Shown here: positions 8,966 to 17,274 of the stretch, one piece after another
Layout: each line of letters begins with the position of its first letter
Numbering within the stretch: position 1 is the first letter of the stretch
NCBI RefSeq assembly: GCF_902506425.1
Contig: NZ_LR732469.1
Coordinates: 837,085-901,084 of the forward strand
Direction: 5' to 3'
From: Novosphingobium sp. 9U
GTDB taxonomy: Bacteria > Pseudomonadota > Alphaproteobacteria > Sphingomonadales > Sphingomonadaceae
Length of the DNA: 64,000 nucleotides
Notes under the pieces: model-generated
What the model was told of the DNA's origin: nothing
The model's database searches: none
The model's input: the letters and a program-made list of their open reading frames with translations, nothing else
Made by a program: the position numbers and the translations under genes

Positions 8966-9403
8966 ATGGAGACATGGATGCCTTTCACCGGACCCTTCGA
9001 GGATCGCCTCGCCATTCGAGAGCTCCTCGAAACCTACGCCGATGCCGTAACTCGCAACGATGCCGAGGCATGGAGCGCGACGTTTGCTGAGGATGCGGAG
9101 TGGGCCTTGCCCGACTATCCCGAGATCGGCATCACGCATGGCAAGGCCGCGATCGTCGCCATGTGGGTTGAAGCGATGAAGCACTATCCCGGCATCATGT
9201 TCGAAGCCTGGCCGGGCTCGATCGAAGTGCAGGGCGACCACGCCACGATGCGCAGCTATACCTCGGAAGTCTACGATCAGGGTGAATTGACGCTGCGCGA
9301 TCGCGGTGTCTACGAGGATACTTGCGTGAAGCAGGATGGACGCTGGCTGTTCAAGAGCCGCACTTTTCGCAAATTGCACCGACAGCAGGCGCCGAGGAGC
9401 TGA
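8966..9403 (+). CDS. SnoaL-like / NTF2-fold protein (145 aa)
   Basis: Third SnoaL-like protein of the region: FEDRLAIRELLETYADAVTR, then DAEAWSATFAEDAEWALPDY, the conserved helix-turn of this family, and a closing KQDGRWLFKSRTFRKL strand. Likely isomerase, dehydratase or non-catalytic fold; substrate unknown. METWMPF (8966) is chosen as start, with MPFTGPF at 8978 possible; the ribosome site is weak for both. It closes the plus-strand trio and converges on the SDR at 9453. Confidence 0.75.
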   Translation: METWMPFTGPFEDRLAIRELLETYADAVTRNDAEAWSATFAEDAEWALPDYPEIGITHGKAAIVAMWVEAMKHYPGIMFEAWPGSIEVQGDHATMRSYTSEVYDQGELTLRDRGVYEDTCVKQDGRWLFKSRTFRKLHRQQAPRS

Positions 9404-9452
9404 AGGCGCCGATAGACCTTGGGCGGGCGCCATAGGCCCCGCCCATCAGCCT

Positions 9453-10220
9453 TCACATCGCGGTGGCGCCGCCGTCGACCACGAACTCGCAACCTGTGAT
9501 GTAGCCGGAATCGTCGCTCGCCAGGAACAGGTTCATGTTGGCGATGTCGAGCGGGCTGCCCATGCGCTGCATGGGGATGGCCGAGACGATCTGCTTGAAG
9601 CCTTCGGGATTGTCCCTGCGTGCGACGTCCTGCATCGCGGTCTCGATCATGCCGGGATGCACCGAGTTGCAGCGAATGTTATCGGCCGCGCACTCCATCG
9701 CCACGACTTTCGAGAACAGCCGCACGCCGCCCTTCGCTGCCGCGTAAGCGCCGCACATCGTCACGCCGACAAGGCCGGCGATGGAGGACAGGTTCACGAT
9801 CGAGCCGCCTTGGCCGACCTTGCGCATCAGTGCGACGGCGCGCTGCGTGCCGTAGAATACGCTGTCCAGGTTGACCTTGTTCTGCCGCTCCCAGTCCGCG
9901 GCCGTCAGTTCCGGAAGGGGCTTGAGAATGGCGATGCCGGCGTTGTTCACCAGCACGTCCAGGCGGCCGTGGCCTTGTTCGATCGTGGCGAAGACTTCGT
10001 CCCATGAGGCCTCGCTCGTGACGTCCTGCGCCAAGGCCTGGGCCTGGCCACCGGCCTGTTCGATGACGCCCACGACTTCGTCCGCACCGCCCTTGTCGAG
10101 GTCGGTGACGTAGACGAAGGCACCTTCCTCCGCGAAGCGCTGCGCCGTTGCGGCACCCAAGCCGCGCAGTCCGCCAGCGCCGGTTACCAGCGCGATCTTG
10201 CCTTCAAGCCGACCCGTCAT
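9453..10220 (-). CDS. Short-chain dehydrogenase/reductase (255 aa)
   Basis: Classical SDR with NNAG, a catalytic Ser in NLSSIAG, Y-x3-K as YAAAK, and a C-terminal VDGGATAM. The nucleotide motif reads TGAGGLRGLG, two residues longer than the common TG-x3-GxG. Expected to interconvert an alcohol and a ketone with NAD(P)(H). The start at 10220 has AAAGGAAA upstream. It lies downstream of the TBDR at 10309 on the same strand, but a hairpin at 10249-10278 with a T-run probably separates transcription. Confidence 0.88.
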   Translation of the reverse strand: MTGRLEGKIALVTGAGGLRGLGAATAQRFAEEGAFVYVTDLDKGGADEVVGVIEQAGGQAQALAQDVTSEASWDEVFATIEQGHGRLDVLVNNAGIAILKPLPELTAADWERQNKVNLDSVFYGTQRAVALMRKVGQGGSIVNLSSIAGLVGVTMCGAYAAAKGGVRLFSKVVAMECAADNIRCNSVHPGMIETAMQDVARRDNPEGFKQIVSAIPMQRMGSPLDIANMNLFLASDDSGYITGCEFVVDGGATAM

Positions 10221-10248
10221 TGCGTTTCCTTTCTGCTAAAAACGAGAA

Positions 10249-10278
10249 TGCGTGCAGGTTGGGAGACACCTGCACGCA
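10249..10278 (-). terminator. Intrinsic terminator of the minus-strand TBDR
   Basis: An 11-bp perfect stem (10249-10259 with 10268-10278) and 8-nt loop. Read on the minus strand it is followed within 7 nt by TTTTT. It lies just beyond the end of the TBDR at 10309. Confidence 0.6.
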
Positions 10279-10308
10279 CTCCGAGTGCACCCGGTCTATC
10301 CGGATGCG

Positions 10309-12591
10309 TCAGTACTTGATGCCCAGCGTCAGACCGTAGCTGCGCGGCTCGCGTGCGTTGCCGAACGCGAACAGGCCGCCCACGGTGAAGCCGTGCGTAG
10401 GGCCGCGATCGTCGAGCAGGTTGCGGCCGAATGCGGTCAGGTGCGCCTCGGTGTTGCCCAGGTTGAAGCGCGTGGTCAGGCTAGCGTCTAGCAGGTTCTG
10501 CTTGTCGGTGCGCACCCGCGGGTCGTTGCCGGTGACGATCGCGGGCCCGATGGTGGTGTTGCCGGTCAGGCCACCGATCGAGATCTGCTGGTCGTAGCGG
10601 CCGATGTAGCGGTATCCGATGTTACCGACCACCTCACCGAACGATGTCGGCACAGTGTAGTTGGCGCCAAAGGAGGCTGTCATCTTCGGGTTGTAGATCA
10701 GGTCGTTGTTCGAGAAGTCGAACGGGATCACCGCTCCGGTCACCGGCGAAATGCCGCCGACGATGAAGTCCTTGAACTTGGACTTGAGGAAGCCGACCGC
10801 GCCGGTGATCGCCAGACCGTCCGCAGGCTTGAGGGTGAAGTCGCCCTCGATGCCCTTGATCGTCGCCGAGCCGACGTTTGAAGTCACCGTCTCGTTCTGC
10901 GTCGCGCAAGTCGAGCAGAAGATGTTGTTGTTCTGCTGCAGGTCCTTGTACTTGGACACGAACCCGGCGAGATTGACCTGGAGCATGCCGTCCATCAGGT
11001 CGAACTTGCCGCCCACTTCGTAGCTGTCGACCGTCTCGGGGCCATAAGCGCGGCTGGCGCTCGCGGCCGACCCGGCGCGCGGACTGAAGCCGCCCGAGCG
11101 GTAGCCGCGCGACCAGGACGCATAGAGCATGACGTCGCTGTTGGGCCGGTAATCGACGCCGATCTTGGGCGTGAACTTCTTGAAGCTGTCCGAACCCTGG
11201 CCGATCAGGACGCCACCGAAGGCGTTGCTGAGCGCCTTCTTGTCCCGCGTGAAGCGACCGCCGAACGATAGGCGGAACTTGTCCGCAAAGGCCCAGTTGA
11301 AATCGCCGAACACCGCGACCGAGCGGGTCTTGCCCTCGACATGCTGCGGGTTCTTGTCGAACACGCGGGGATCGACACCGGGGCTGAACCCGAAGACGCG
11401 CGTGTACTGATCCAGATCGTAGTTCGAGCGGAAGTAGTATGCGCCCACAACGTAGTCGAACTTGGGCGTCAGGTTCCCGGATGCACGCAGCTCCTGGCTG
11501 AACTGGTCGTACTTCTGGCCACGGTAGACATAGTACAGGTCAGTCGAGCTACCGTCGAAGTCCTGCGTCTGCGCTTCCTTAGACTCGCGGTAACCGGTCA
11601 CCGAGGTGAGCTTCACGTCACCCACGTCCAGGTTCATCTCCAGCGTGGCAGCGGGGGCGCTGTAGCGGCCGGTGTTCGGCTCTCCGAAAACGGTGTAGAG
11701 ATCGCCGGTGTTGTTGCGGTTGCACTGTTCCGCCGGCGCAAGACCGCAGAACAACTCGCTCGAGTTGGTTAGGACCGAGACCACGGGATCGAACTTCTGG
11801 ACCTGCTTCTCCAAGGTCAGCAGCGCTTCGAAGTTGTCGGTCGGCGTGGCGAGCAGGCTCAGGCCGAAGTTCTCGTTGTTCGATCCGCCGCGGCGGCGTC
11901 CATCCTGGGCCTGGCGGTACCAGCCGTCGGACTCGTTGTGGAAGTAGAAACCCTTCAGCGCCAAGCTATCGCCCAGCGGCACGTTGACCACCGCGCGGGT
12001 GGCGAGCGTGTCGAACTTGCCGTAGGAGACCTCCGCCTTGACGCCGAGCTTGCCGGTGGGCCGGCTGCGGCGGATGCTGATCACGCCGCCGATGGTGTTG
12101 CGTCCGAACAGGGTGCCCTGGGGGCCGCGCAGGACTTCGATCTGCTCGATGTCGAAGAAGTCGAAGTATTGACCCGTGCTGGTGCCGATGAACACGCCGT
12201 CTACGACGACGCCGACGGTCGGTTCGGCCGATTTCTCCACGTCGGCATAAGTCAGGCCGCGGATCGAGAGGTTGGCCGCGGCGGCCCCTGAGGCTTGGTT
12301 GGTGATGATCAGGTTGGGAGCGGTGCCCATCAGGTCACCGATGTTCACCGCCGCCTTGTCTTCGATCATCGCCGCGTTGACCGCAGTGATGGCGACGGGG
12401 GTGTCCTGCAGCGTTTCCGAGCGGCGGCGTGCCGACACGATGATTTCGTTGGGATCGGCGGATGCCGCCGCTTCTGCTGCCGCAGTGTCCTGCGCCAGAG
12501 CAGGCGCCGAAACGCACGTGAGTGCGCTGGTCGTGAGCGCAAGCTTGACGAGCGCGGCCGACCACGCTCCGCGATTACATGCGGATGCCAT
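10309..12591 (-). CDS. TonB-dependent outer-membrane receptor (760 aa)
   Basis: Outer-membrane active transporter. Signal peptide through SAPALAQD, then EIIVSARRRSETLQDTPVAI as plug start, with plug hallmarks LSIRGLTYADV, VDGVFIGTSTG and IEVLRGPQGTLFGRNTIGG. The barrel has the usual GYRSGGFSPRAG segment and ends LTLGIKY with a terminal Tyr. The start at 12591 has GGGAGGA upstream. It is divergent from the reductase at 12747, with which it shares a 155-bp control region. The ligand is unknown; its place inside the catabolic island suggests the pathway substrate. Confidence 0.93.
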   Translation of the reverse strand: MASACNRGAWSAALVKLALTTSALTCVSAPALAQDTAAAEAAASADPNEIIVSARRRSETLQDTPVAITAVNAAMIEDKAAVNIGDLMGTAPNLIITNQASGAAAANLSIRGLTYADVEKSAEPTVGVVVDGVFIGTSTGQYFDFFDIEQIEVLRGPQGTLFGRNTIGGVISIRRSRPTGKLGVKAEVSYGKFDTLATRAVVNVPLGDSLALKGFYFHNESDGWYRQAQDGRRRGGSNNENFGLSLLATPTDNFEALLTLEKQVQKFDPVVSVLTNSSELFCGLAPAEQCNRNNTGDLYTVFGEPNTGRYSAPAATLEMNLDVGDVKLTSVTGYRESKEAQTQDFDGSSTDLYYVYRGQKYDQFSQELRASGNLTPKFDYVVGAYYFRSNYDLDQYTRVFGFSPGVDPRVFDKNPQHVEGKTRSVAVFGDFNWAFADKFRLSFGGRFTRDKKALSNAFGGVLIGQGSDSFKKFTPKIGVDYRPNSDVMLYASWSRGYRSGGFSPRAGSAASASRAYGPETVDSYEVGGKFDLMDGMLQVNLAGFVSKYKDLQQNNNIFCSTCATQNETVTSNVGSATIKGIEGDFTLKPADGLAITGAVGFLKSKFKDFIVGGISPVTGAVIPFDFSNNDLIYNPKMTASFGANYTVPTSFGEVVGNIGYRYIGRYDQQISIGGLTGNTTIGPAIVTGNDPRVRTDKQNLLDASLTTRFNLGNTEAHLTAFGRNLLDDRGPTHGFTVGGLFAFGNAREPRSYGLTLGIKY

Positions 12592-12746
12592 CAGTTTATC
12601 CTCCCGGCGTGGCGCTGAATTCGTCGGCGCCTTCGCTTCATCATCACTATGCCTCCAATGGTCGCTGTCCCTAACTGACGAATTGCATAGGTGCGGGTGA
12701 CGCGCGAACCACCGATCAGGTGAGCACTTCCCAGGAGATCGATGCC

Positions 12747-13760
12747 ATGAACGAGAACCGCCGCTTCCTGCTCGCGCGCAGGCCGCAGGGAGAACCTGTC
12801 CGCGAGGATTTCTCGCTCGTCACGCAGCCCATCCCGGCCCCTCCGCCGGGCGGGTTGGTCGTACGTAATCACTTCGCCTCGCTAGACCCTGCGCAGCGTG
12901 GCTGGATGGACGATGCGGAGAGCTACATGCCGCCGATCCCGCTCGGCGATCCGGTGCGCGCGACGACGGTCGGCGTGGTCCACGCTTCCGACAATCCGGA
13001 CTTCGCAGTCGGGCAGTGGGTCATGGGCCTCAATGCGCTGGAGGACTATTCAGTGGCGGTGCCCGGTGGCTTCACCATGCCGATCGACGCGGATGCGGTG
13101 TCCTCTCCCTCCAACTACCTTTCGGCCTTGGGAGCGGTGGGCCTGACGGCGTACTTCGGCCTGGCGGACGTTGCCAAGCCGCAGCCGGGCGAGACGCTAC
13201 TGGTGTCGGGAGCTGCGGGTGCGGTCGGTTCGGCGGTGGGCCAGATCGGCAAGATCATGGGCTGCCGCGTGGTCGGCATCGCCGGTGGGGCCGACAAGTG
13301 CCGCCGGCTGATTGAGGACTACGGGTTCGATGCGGCGATCGACTACAAGGGGAAGGGCCATGAGGAACTGGTCGCAGCGATCAACGCCGCCGCGCCCGAT
13401 GGCGTGAACGTCGTGTTCGAGAACGTCGGCGGTGCGGTGCTGGAAGCGGAAGTCTTCACTCTGGCTCACAACGCCCGCATCGTCCTGTGCGGCCTGATCA
13501 GCGAATACAACGCCACCGAGAAGGTGGGCCTGCGCAACCTGTGGCAGATCCTGGCGCGCCGGGCGACGATCCACGGCTTCCTGATCGCTGACTATGCACA
13601 CCGCTTCGCCGAGGGGGGCGCGCAGATGGCGCAGTGGCTGGGCGAGGGAAAGCTGCGCGCGGACGAGGACGTGCAGGAAGGCCTGGAGAACGCCTACGAC
13701 GCCTTCATGCGGCTGTTCTCCGGCGCCAACACCGGCAAGCTGGTCCTCAAGATCGCATAA
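12747..13760 (+). CDS. NADP-dependent zinc-free medium-chain reductase (337 aa)
   Basis: Third MDR paralogue: LGAVGLTAYFGLADV, Rossmann stretch LVSGAAGAVGSAVGQIGKIM, and GVNVVFENVGGAVLEAEVF. Enone or similar C=C reductase with NADPH. ATG 12747 has AGGAG 11 bp upstream; a GTG nine codons earlier is less likely. It converges on the SDR at 13819 across a hairpin. Confidence 0.87.
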   Translation: MNENRRFLLARRPQGEPVREDFSLVTQPIPAPPPGGLVVRNHFASLDPAQRGWMDDAESYMPPIPLGDPVRATTVGVVHASDNPDFAVGQWVMGLNALEDYSVAVPGGFTMPIDADAVSSPSNYLSALGAVGLTAYFGLADVAKPQPGETLLVSGAAGAVGSAVGQIGKIMGCRVVGIAGGADKCRRLIEDYGFDAAIDYKGKGHEELVAAINAAAPDGVNVVFENVGGAVLEAEVFTLAHNARIVLCGLISEYNATEKVGLRNLWQILARRATIHGFLIADYAHRFAEGGAQMAQWLGEGKLRADEDVQEGLENAYDAFMRLFSGANTGKLVLKIA

Positions 13761-13765
13761 CGAAA

Positions 13766-13790
13766 CGGCGGCTCCGGGAAGGAGCCGCCG
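13766..13790. terminator. GC-rich hairpin between convergent genes
   Basis: A 10-bp perfect stem (13766-13775 with 13781-13790) and 5-nt loop, six bases after the reductase stop. There is no real T-tract, so termination is likely but inefficient. Confidence 0.5.
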
Positions 13791-13818
13791 CGTACGTGTT
13801 CGGCAAAGCGAGCGGACG

Positions 13819-14577
13819 TCAGAACTGGACGCGCTTGGTATAACCGCCGTCGATGATTACGTTGGTGCCGGTCGTGTAGGACGATGCGGAGCTGGACAGG
13901 AAGACGATAGTCTTCGCCACTTCCTCGGCGCCGCCCCAGCGGCCGAGCGCGAACGATGCTTCGGTGGCGTCGTAGAGTTCGGGCGCGGCCTGCTGGATGG
14001 CTTCCCAGTTGCCACCCGCGAACTTGATCGGGCCCGGCGAGACGCAGTTCACGCGGATGCCCTGCGCGCCGACTTGCTGGCCGAGCTGGCCCGAATACGC
14101 GATCAGCGCGGCCTTCAGGGCGTTGAAGGCCTGTGGCACGATGAAGGTCTCGGTTCCGGCGGTCGATCCCATGATGACGATGGCGCCATCGCCCGACTTC
14201 TCCAGGTACGGCAGCAGGGTTTCGCACCCGAGCACGGTGCCCTTGATGTCGGCGTTGAAGCAGGCTTCCCAGTCGCCGGTCGCGCCCGAGCCCGAGGCGC
14301 TGGCTCCGGGAACGAAGATGTCGCAACCGCCCAGGCGGTCCGCCGCCGAAGTCAGCCAGGCGACGTAGGCTTCGTGGTCCAGCATATCGAGCGGCTCGCC
14401 GATGACCTTGCCGCCATGGCGGGAGAGGACTTCCACCGTCTCGGCGACCTGGTCGGCATTGCGCGAGAAGAAGGCGATGTCGCAGCCTTCCTCGGCATAG
14501 ATCTCGAGCGCGGCGCGGCCGATCCCGCGGCTACCGCCCGTCAGAATGACCTTCTTGCCCTTCAATCCCAGATCCAT
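13819..14577 (-). CDS. SDR-fold protein with Phe in place of the catalytic Tyr (252 aa)
   Basis: The fold is clear: TGGSRGIG nucleotide motif, a Ser in IVIMGSTAG, and the C-terminal TGTNVIIDGGYTKR. The active-site Y-x3-K motif, however, reads F-N-A-L-K (QAFNALKAAL), and NNAG is replaced by VPGAS. Classical SDR chemistry needs that Tyr, so this protein may have another catalytic acid, a different reaction, or only a binding or structural role. ATG 14577 follows AAGGAGAGG. It is divergent from the SDR at 14710. Confidence 0.85.
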   Translation of the reverse strand: MDLGLKGKKVILTGGSRGIGRAALEIYAEEGCDIAFFSRNADQVAETVEVLSRHGGKVIGEPLDMLDHEAYVAWLTSAADRLGGCDIFVPGASASGSGATGDWEACFNADIKGTVLGCETLLPYLEKSGDGAIVIMGSTAGTETFIVPQAFNALKAALIAYSGQLGQQVGAQGIRVNCVSPGPIKFAGGNWEAIQQAAPELYDATEASFALGRWGGAEEVAKTIVFLSSSASSYTTGTNVIIDGGYTKRVQF

Positions 14578-14642
14578 GGTGCCTCTCCTTGTTATCGCAC
14601 GATCGTCGCAGGTCATGTTCGACCCTGCGGCCGCGGGCCACT

Positions 14643-14657
14643 CCTATTTTGGTCAGG
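14643..14657 (+). promoter_or_regulatory. Possible operator, CCTATTTTGG
   Basis: CCTATTTTGGTCAGG in the divergent SDR/SDR gap resembles the CCTAGCGTTTTGG element at 31220. It lies 67 bp before the ATG at 14710. Weak, by-eye similarity. Confidence 0.25.
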
Positions 14658-14709
14658 ACGGGGCTGCAAAGGGCCATGCTAGCCCGGCGCAAAGACGATG
14701 GAGAGAGCG

Positions 14710-15510
14710 ATGGGAAGGCTGGATGGCAAACGTGCGGTGATCGTCGGGGCAAGCAGCCCAGACAACATGGGCCAGCACATCGCCCAGCGCTTTCTGGCCG
14801 AGGGCGCGCGCGTGCTCGTTTCCGGGCGCAAGGAGGATGTGCTCGCCGATTTCGCTGCGGCGCACGGCTGCCATTTCGCCGTGTGCGACCTCACCGACGA
14901 GCAGAGCCTCGATCATCTCGGCCAGGCGGCGATGGACCATCTGGGTGGCATCGATATCGCCATCAACGCGACGGGTTGGGGCCTGCTAAAGCCGTTCCTG
15001 GAGACCACCCATGACGAGCTGATGGGCCTCACCATGCTGCAGTATGTCGGGCCCTTCCACTTCTTCCAGGCGATGCTGCGTCGCATGGCGCGCAGCCATG
15101 GAGGGAACGGCGGCTCGCTCATTCAGATCAGCTCGGCCACCGCGACGATCATGCTGAACGATCACGCCGCCTACATGGGCACCAAGGCCGGCGCCGACCA
15201 CGTTGTGCGCTGCATCGCCCACGAGTTCGGCAGCGAAGGCGTGCGCGCCAACTCGATCTCGCCGGGACTGACCGACACCCCGATGACAGCAGAAGCCATG
15301 CAGGTGCCGGGGCTCGCCGAAGCGTTTCTGGCCGGCTATCCGCTGGGCCGCATCGGCACTTCGGACGACATCGCCGCGGCGGCCGTGTGGCTCGCCAGCG
15401 ACGAATGTTTCATGACCGGCGAGAACCTGCAGGTGAACGGCGGCCTGACCTTGCGCCGCAACCCGATGAACAGCGAGATTGCCGCCGCCATCGCCGCTGC
15501 GGCAGGATGA
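14710..15510 (+). CDS. Short-chain dehydrogenase/reductase (266 aa)
   Basis: SDR with Y-x3-K as YMGTK, a Ser in QISSATATI, and a C-terminal TGENLQVNGG. The nucleotide loop reads VGASSPDNMGQ and the NNAG position reads NATG, a departure seen in enoyl-reductase-like and divergent SDRs. NAD(P)-dependent alcohol/ketone or enoyl chemistry is expected. ATG 14710 has GGAGAGAG just upstream and is preferred over ATG 14698. It ends 2 bp before the convergent acyl-CoA synthetase gene. Confidence 0.85.
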   Translation: MGRLDGKRAVIVGASSPDNMGQHIAQRFLAEGARVLVSGRKEDVLADFAAAHGCHFAVCDLTDEQSLDHLGQAAMDHLGGIDIAINATGWGLLKPFLETTHDELMGLTMLQYVGPFHFFQAMLRRMARSHGGNGGSLIQISSATATIMLNDHAAYMGTKAGADHVVRCIAHEFGSEGVRANSISPGLTDTPMTAEAMQVPGLAEAFLAGYPLGRIGTSDDIAAAAVWLASDECFMTGENLQVNGGLTLRRNPMNSEIAAAIAAAAG

Positions 15511-15512
15511 TC

Positions 15513-17147
15513 TCAGCCCGGAACGGCGTCGACCAGCGCCTTGACCTCCGCGCGCAGCAGGTCCTTGCGGACCTTGCCCGAGGCGGTGCGCGGCAGGTCT
15601 TCGCGGAACTCGAAGCGTTCAGGGATCTTCTGTCGCGCGAGGCCGCTGCTGGTCACGTGCTCAGCCAGCGCGGCAGCCGAGGGCGCATCGGCGCGCGCGA
15701 CGACGTAGGCGCAGACCCCTTCGCCGAGCCGCGCGTGCGGCATCGCGACGACCGCAGCCTCGCGCACGTGCGGATGGGCGTGCAGCACGTCTTCGATCTC
15801 CTTGGCGGAGATGTTTTCGCCGCCGCGGATGATCAGGTCCTTCTTGCGACCGGTGACGGTGATCGCGCCTTGTGGCGTGCGCACGCCGAGGTCGCCGGTG
15901 CGGAAGAACCCGTCCGCGGTGATCGCCTCGCGGGTCTGCGCTTCGTCGGCGTAGCCCAGCAGCATGGCGGGGCCGCGCGCCAGGATTTCCCCTTCGGCGC
16001 CATCCGACAGATCGCGATCGTCGCCATCGACGATCCGGACCTCGTAGTCGACGATGGCGCCGTCGGTCGTGGCGGCGAGGTGCTCGTCGCTGGGCCACCC
16101 GAACGACACCAGCGGCACTTCCGACGCTCCGAATACGCGAAAGGCCCGGCATCTGGCGAAGGCCGCATTGGCCGCGGGGATCAAGTCGCTTGGCACCGCC
16201 GCCCCGCCGCATGCGAAGAAGCGCAGAGAGGGCAGGCGCTTGCCGCTGTCGCGAGCGGCTGCCGCCAGCTCGACCAGGAAAGGCGTCGCCGCCACTGTTC
16301 CCACCAGGCTGTGCCGGTCGATCAGCGTCAGCGCGGCTTGCGCGTCCCAGCCATCCATCAGCACTGTACTGGTGCCGCAGATGAAAGGCGCCTCCAGACC
16401 ATTGGCATAGCCCGACACGTGGGTCACCGGCGAGGGCATGAGCGTCGCCTCTCCTGGCTTCAATCCCCAGAACGTACCGCTCTGGCGCAGCACCCGCGCG
16501 ATCGCGACATGGCTGTGGAGCACGCCCTTCGGGCGCCCGGTCGTGCCCGAGGTGTAGAGCACCATCTTGACGCCCAAGGGTTCGACCTTCGGCCGGGCGA
16601 AGGCAACGCCACGCCCTTCGGCTAGTAGCGCAGCATAATCGTTGTCGCCTTCGCCACGCACGGTGAAGACATGGCGCAGTTCGGGCAAGTCGCCGGCAAG
16701 ACGCTGCGCCATTGCGGCATAGTCGAACTTGCGCACACCGCCGGGCACGAAGAGTGCCTTGGCTCCGCAGTCGGCGAGCATCTGCGAGACTTCGTGATCG
16801 CGGTAGATCGGCACGATCGGGTTGACCACCAGGCCGGACATCGCGGCTGCCAGGTTGATGACAAGCGCCTCGTGCCAGTTAGGCACCTGGAACGCGAGGA
16901 CCTCACCAGGGCGCATGCCGCGGGCGTGGAGCGCGGCGCTCAAGGCCTCGGCATCGGCGAGCGCCTGCGCGCGGGTGATCTGCACTGCGCCGTCGATCAG
17001 CAGCACGAACTCCGGATCGTCCTGCGCCAGAGCTTCGGCGTGATCGGCGATCGTGCGCTCGTCCCACAAACCGGTGCCGGCGTAGCGCTGCAGGTGCGCA
17101 GGCGGCGTGGTGAGCCACGCCCAGGGCTTCTGTGTCCTCTCCATCAT
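15513..17147 (-). CDS. AMP-forming acyl-CoA synthetase (544 aa)
   Basis: ANL-superfamily ligase that activates a carboxylate as acyl-AMP and then the CoA thioester. Motifs are YTSGTTGRPKG (P-loop-like, near residue 200), FGASEVP as A5, FFRTGDLGV, GRKKDLIIRGGENIS as hinge, and the catalytic Lys in RTASGKVRKDLLR. It resembles cyclohexanecarboxylate-CoA ligase/FadD-type enzymes more than acetyl-CoA synthetase. ATG 17147 or 17144 begins the conserved part; neither has a strong ribosome site. It probably primes the acid intermediate for the dehydrogenases at 27457, 32865 and 38154. Confidence 0.9.
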   Translation of the reverse strand: MMERTQKPWAWLTTPPAHLQRYAGTGLWDERTIADHAEALAQDDPEFVLLIDGAVQITRAQALADAEALSAALHARGMRPGEVLAFQVPNWHEALVINLAAAMSGLVVNPIVPIYRDHEVSQMLADCGAKALFVPGGVRKFDYAAMAQRLAGDLPELRHVFTVRGEGDNDYAALLAEGRGVAFARPKVEPLGVKMVLYTSGTTGRPKGVLHSHVAIARVLRQSGTFWGLKPGEATLMPSPVTHVSGYANGLEAPFICGTSTVLMDGWDAQAALTLIDRHSLVGTVAATPFLVELAAAARDSGKRLPSLRFFACGGAAVPSDLIPAANAAFARCRAFRVFGASEVPLVSFGWPSDEHLAATTDGAIVDYEVRIVDGDDRDLSDGAEGEILARGPAMLLGYADEAQTREAITADGFFRTGDLGVRTPQGAITVTGRKKDLIIRGGENISAKEIEDVLHAHPHVREAAVVAMPHARLGEGVCAYVVARADAPSAAALAEHVTSSGLARQKIPERFEFREDLPRTASGKVRKDLLRAEVKALVDAVPG

Positions 17148-17210
17148 GGCGGAGGCGTGCCCCGGCTCAGGCGCCCGGCCAACTGGCCAAAGTGTCAAGG
17201 CTTGCACCGC

Positions 17211-17229
17211 AACCTAACACCTTGCGCAG
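17211..17229 (+). promoter_or_regulatory. Possible operator before Rieske oxygenase 1
   Basis: AACCTAACACCTTGCGCAG, preceded by GC, matches the GCAACCTA core found before the Rieske gene at 25106 and more weakly before that at 20148. It lies about 60 bp before ATG 17275, in the gap shared with the acyl-CoA synthetase gene. Confidence 0.35.
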
Positions 17230-17274
17230 CTTGCGAGGGGCGCCGCGTGCCGACATTCTGGTACGAGATAAGGT

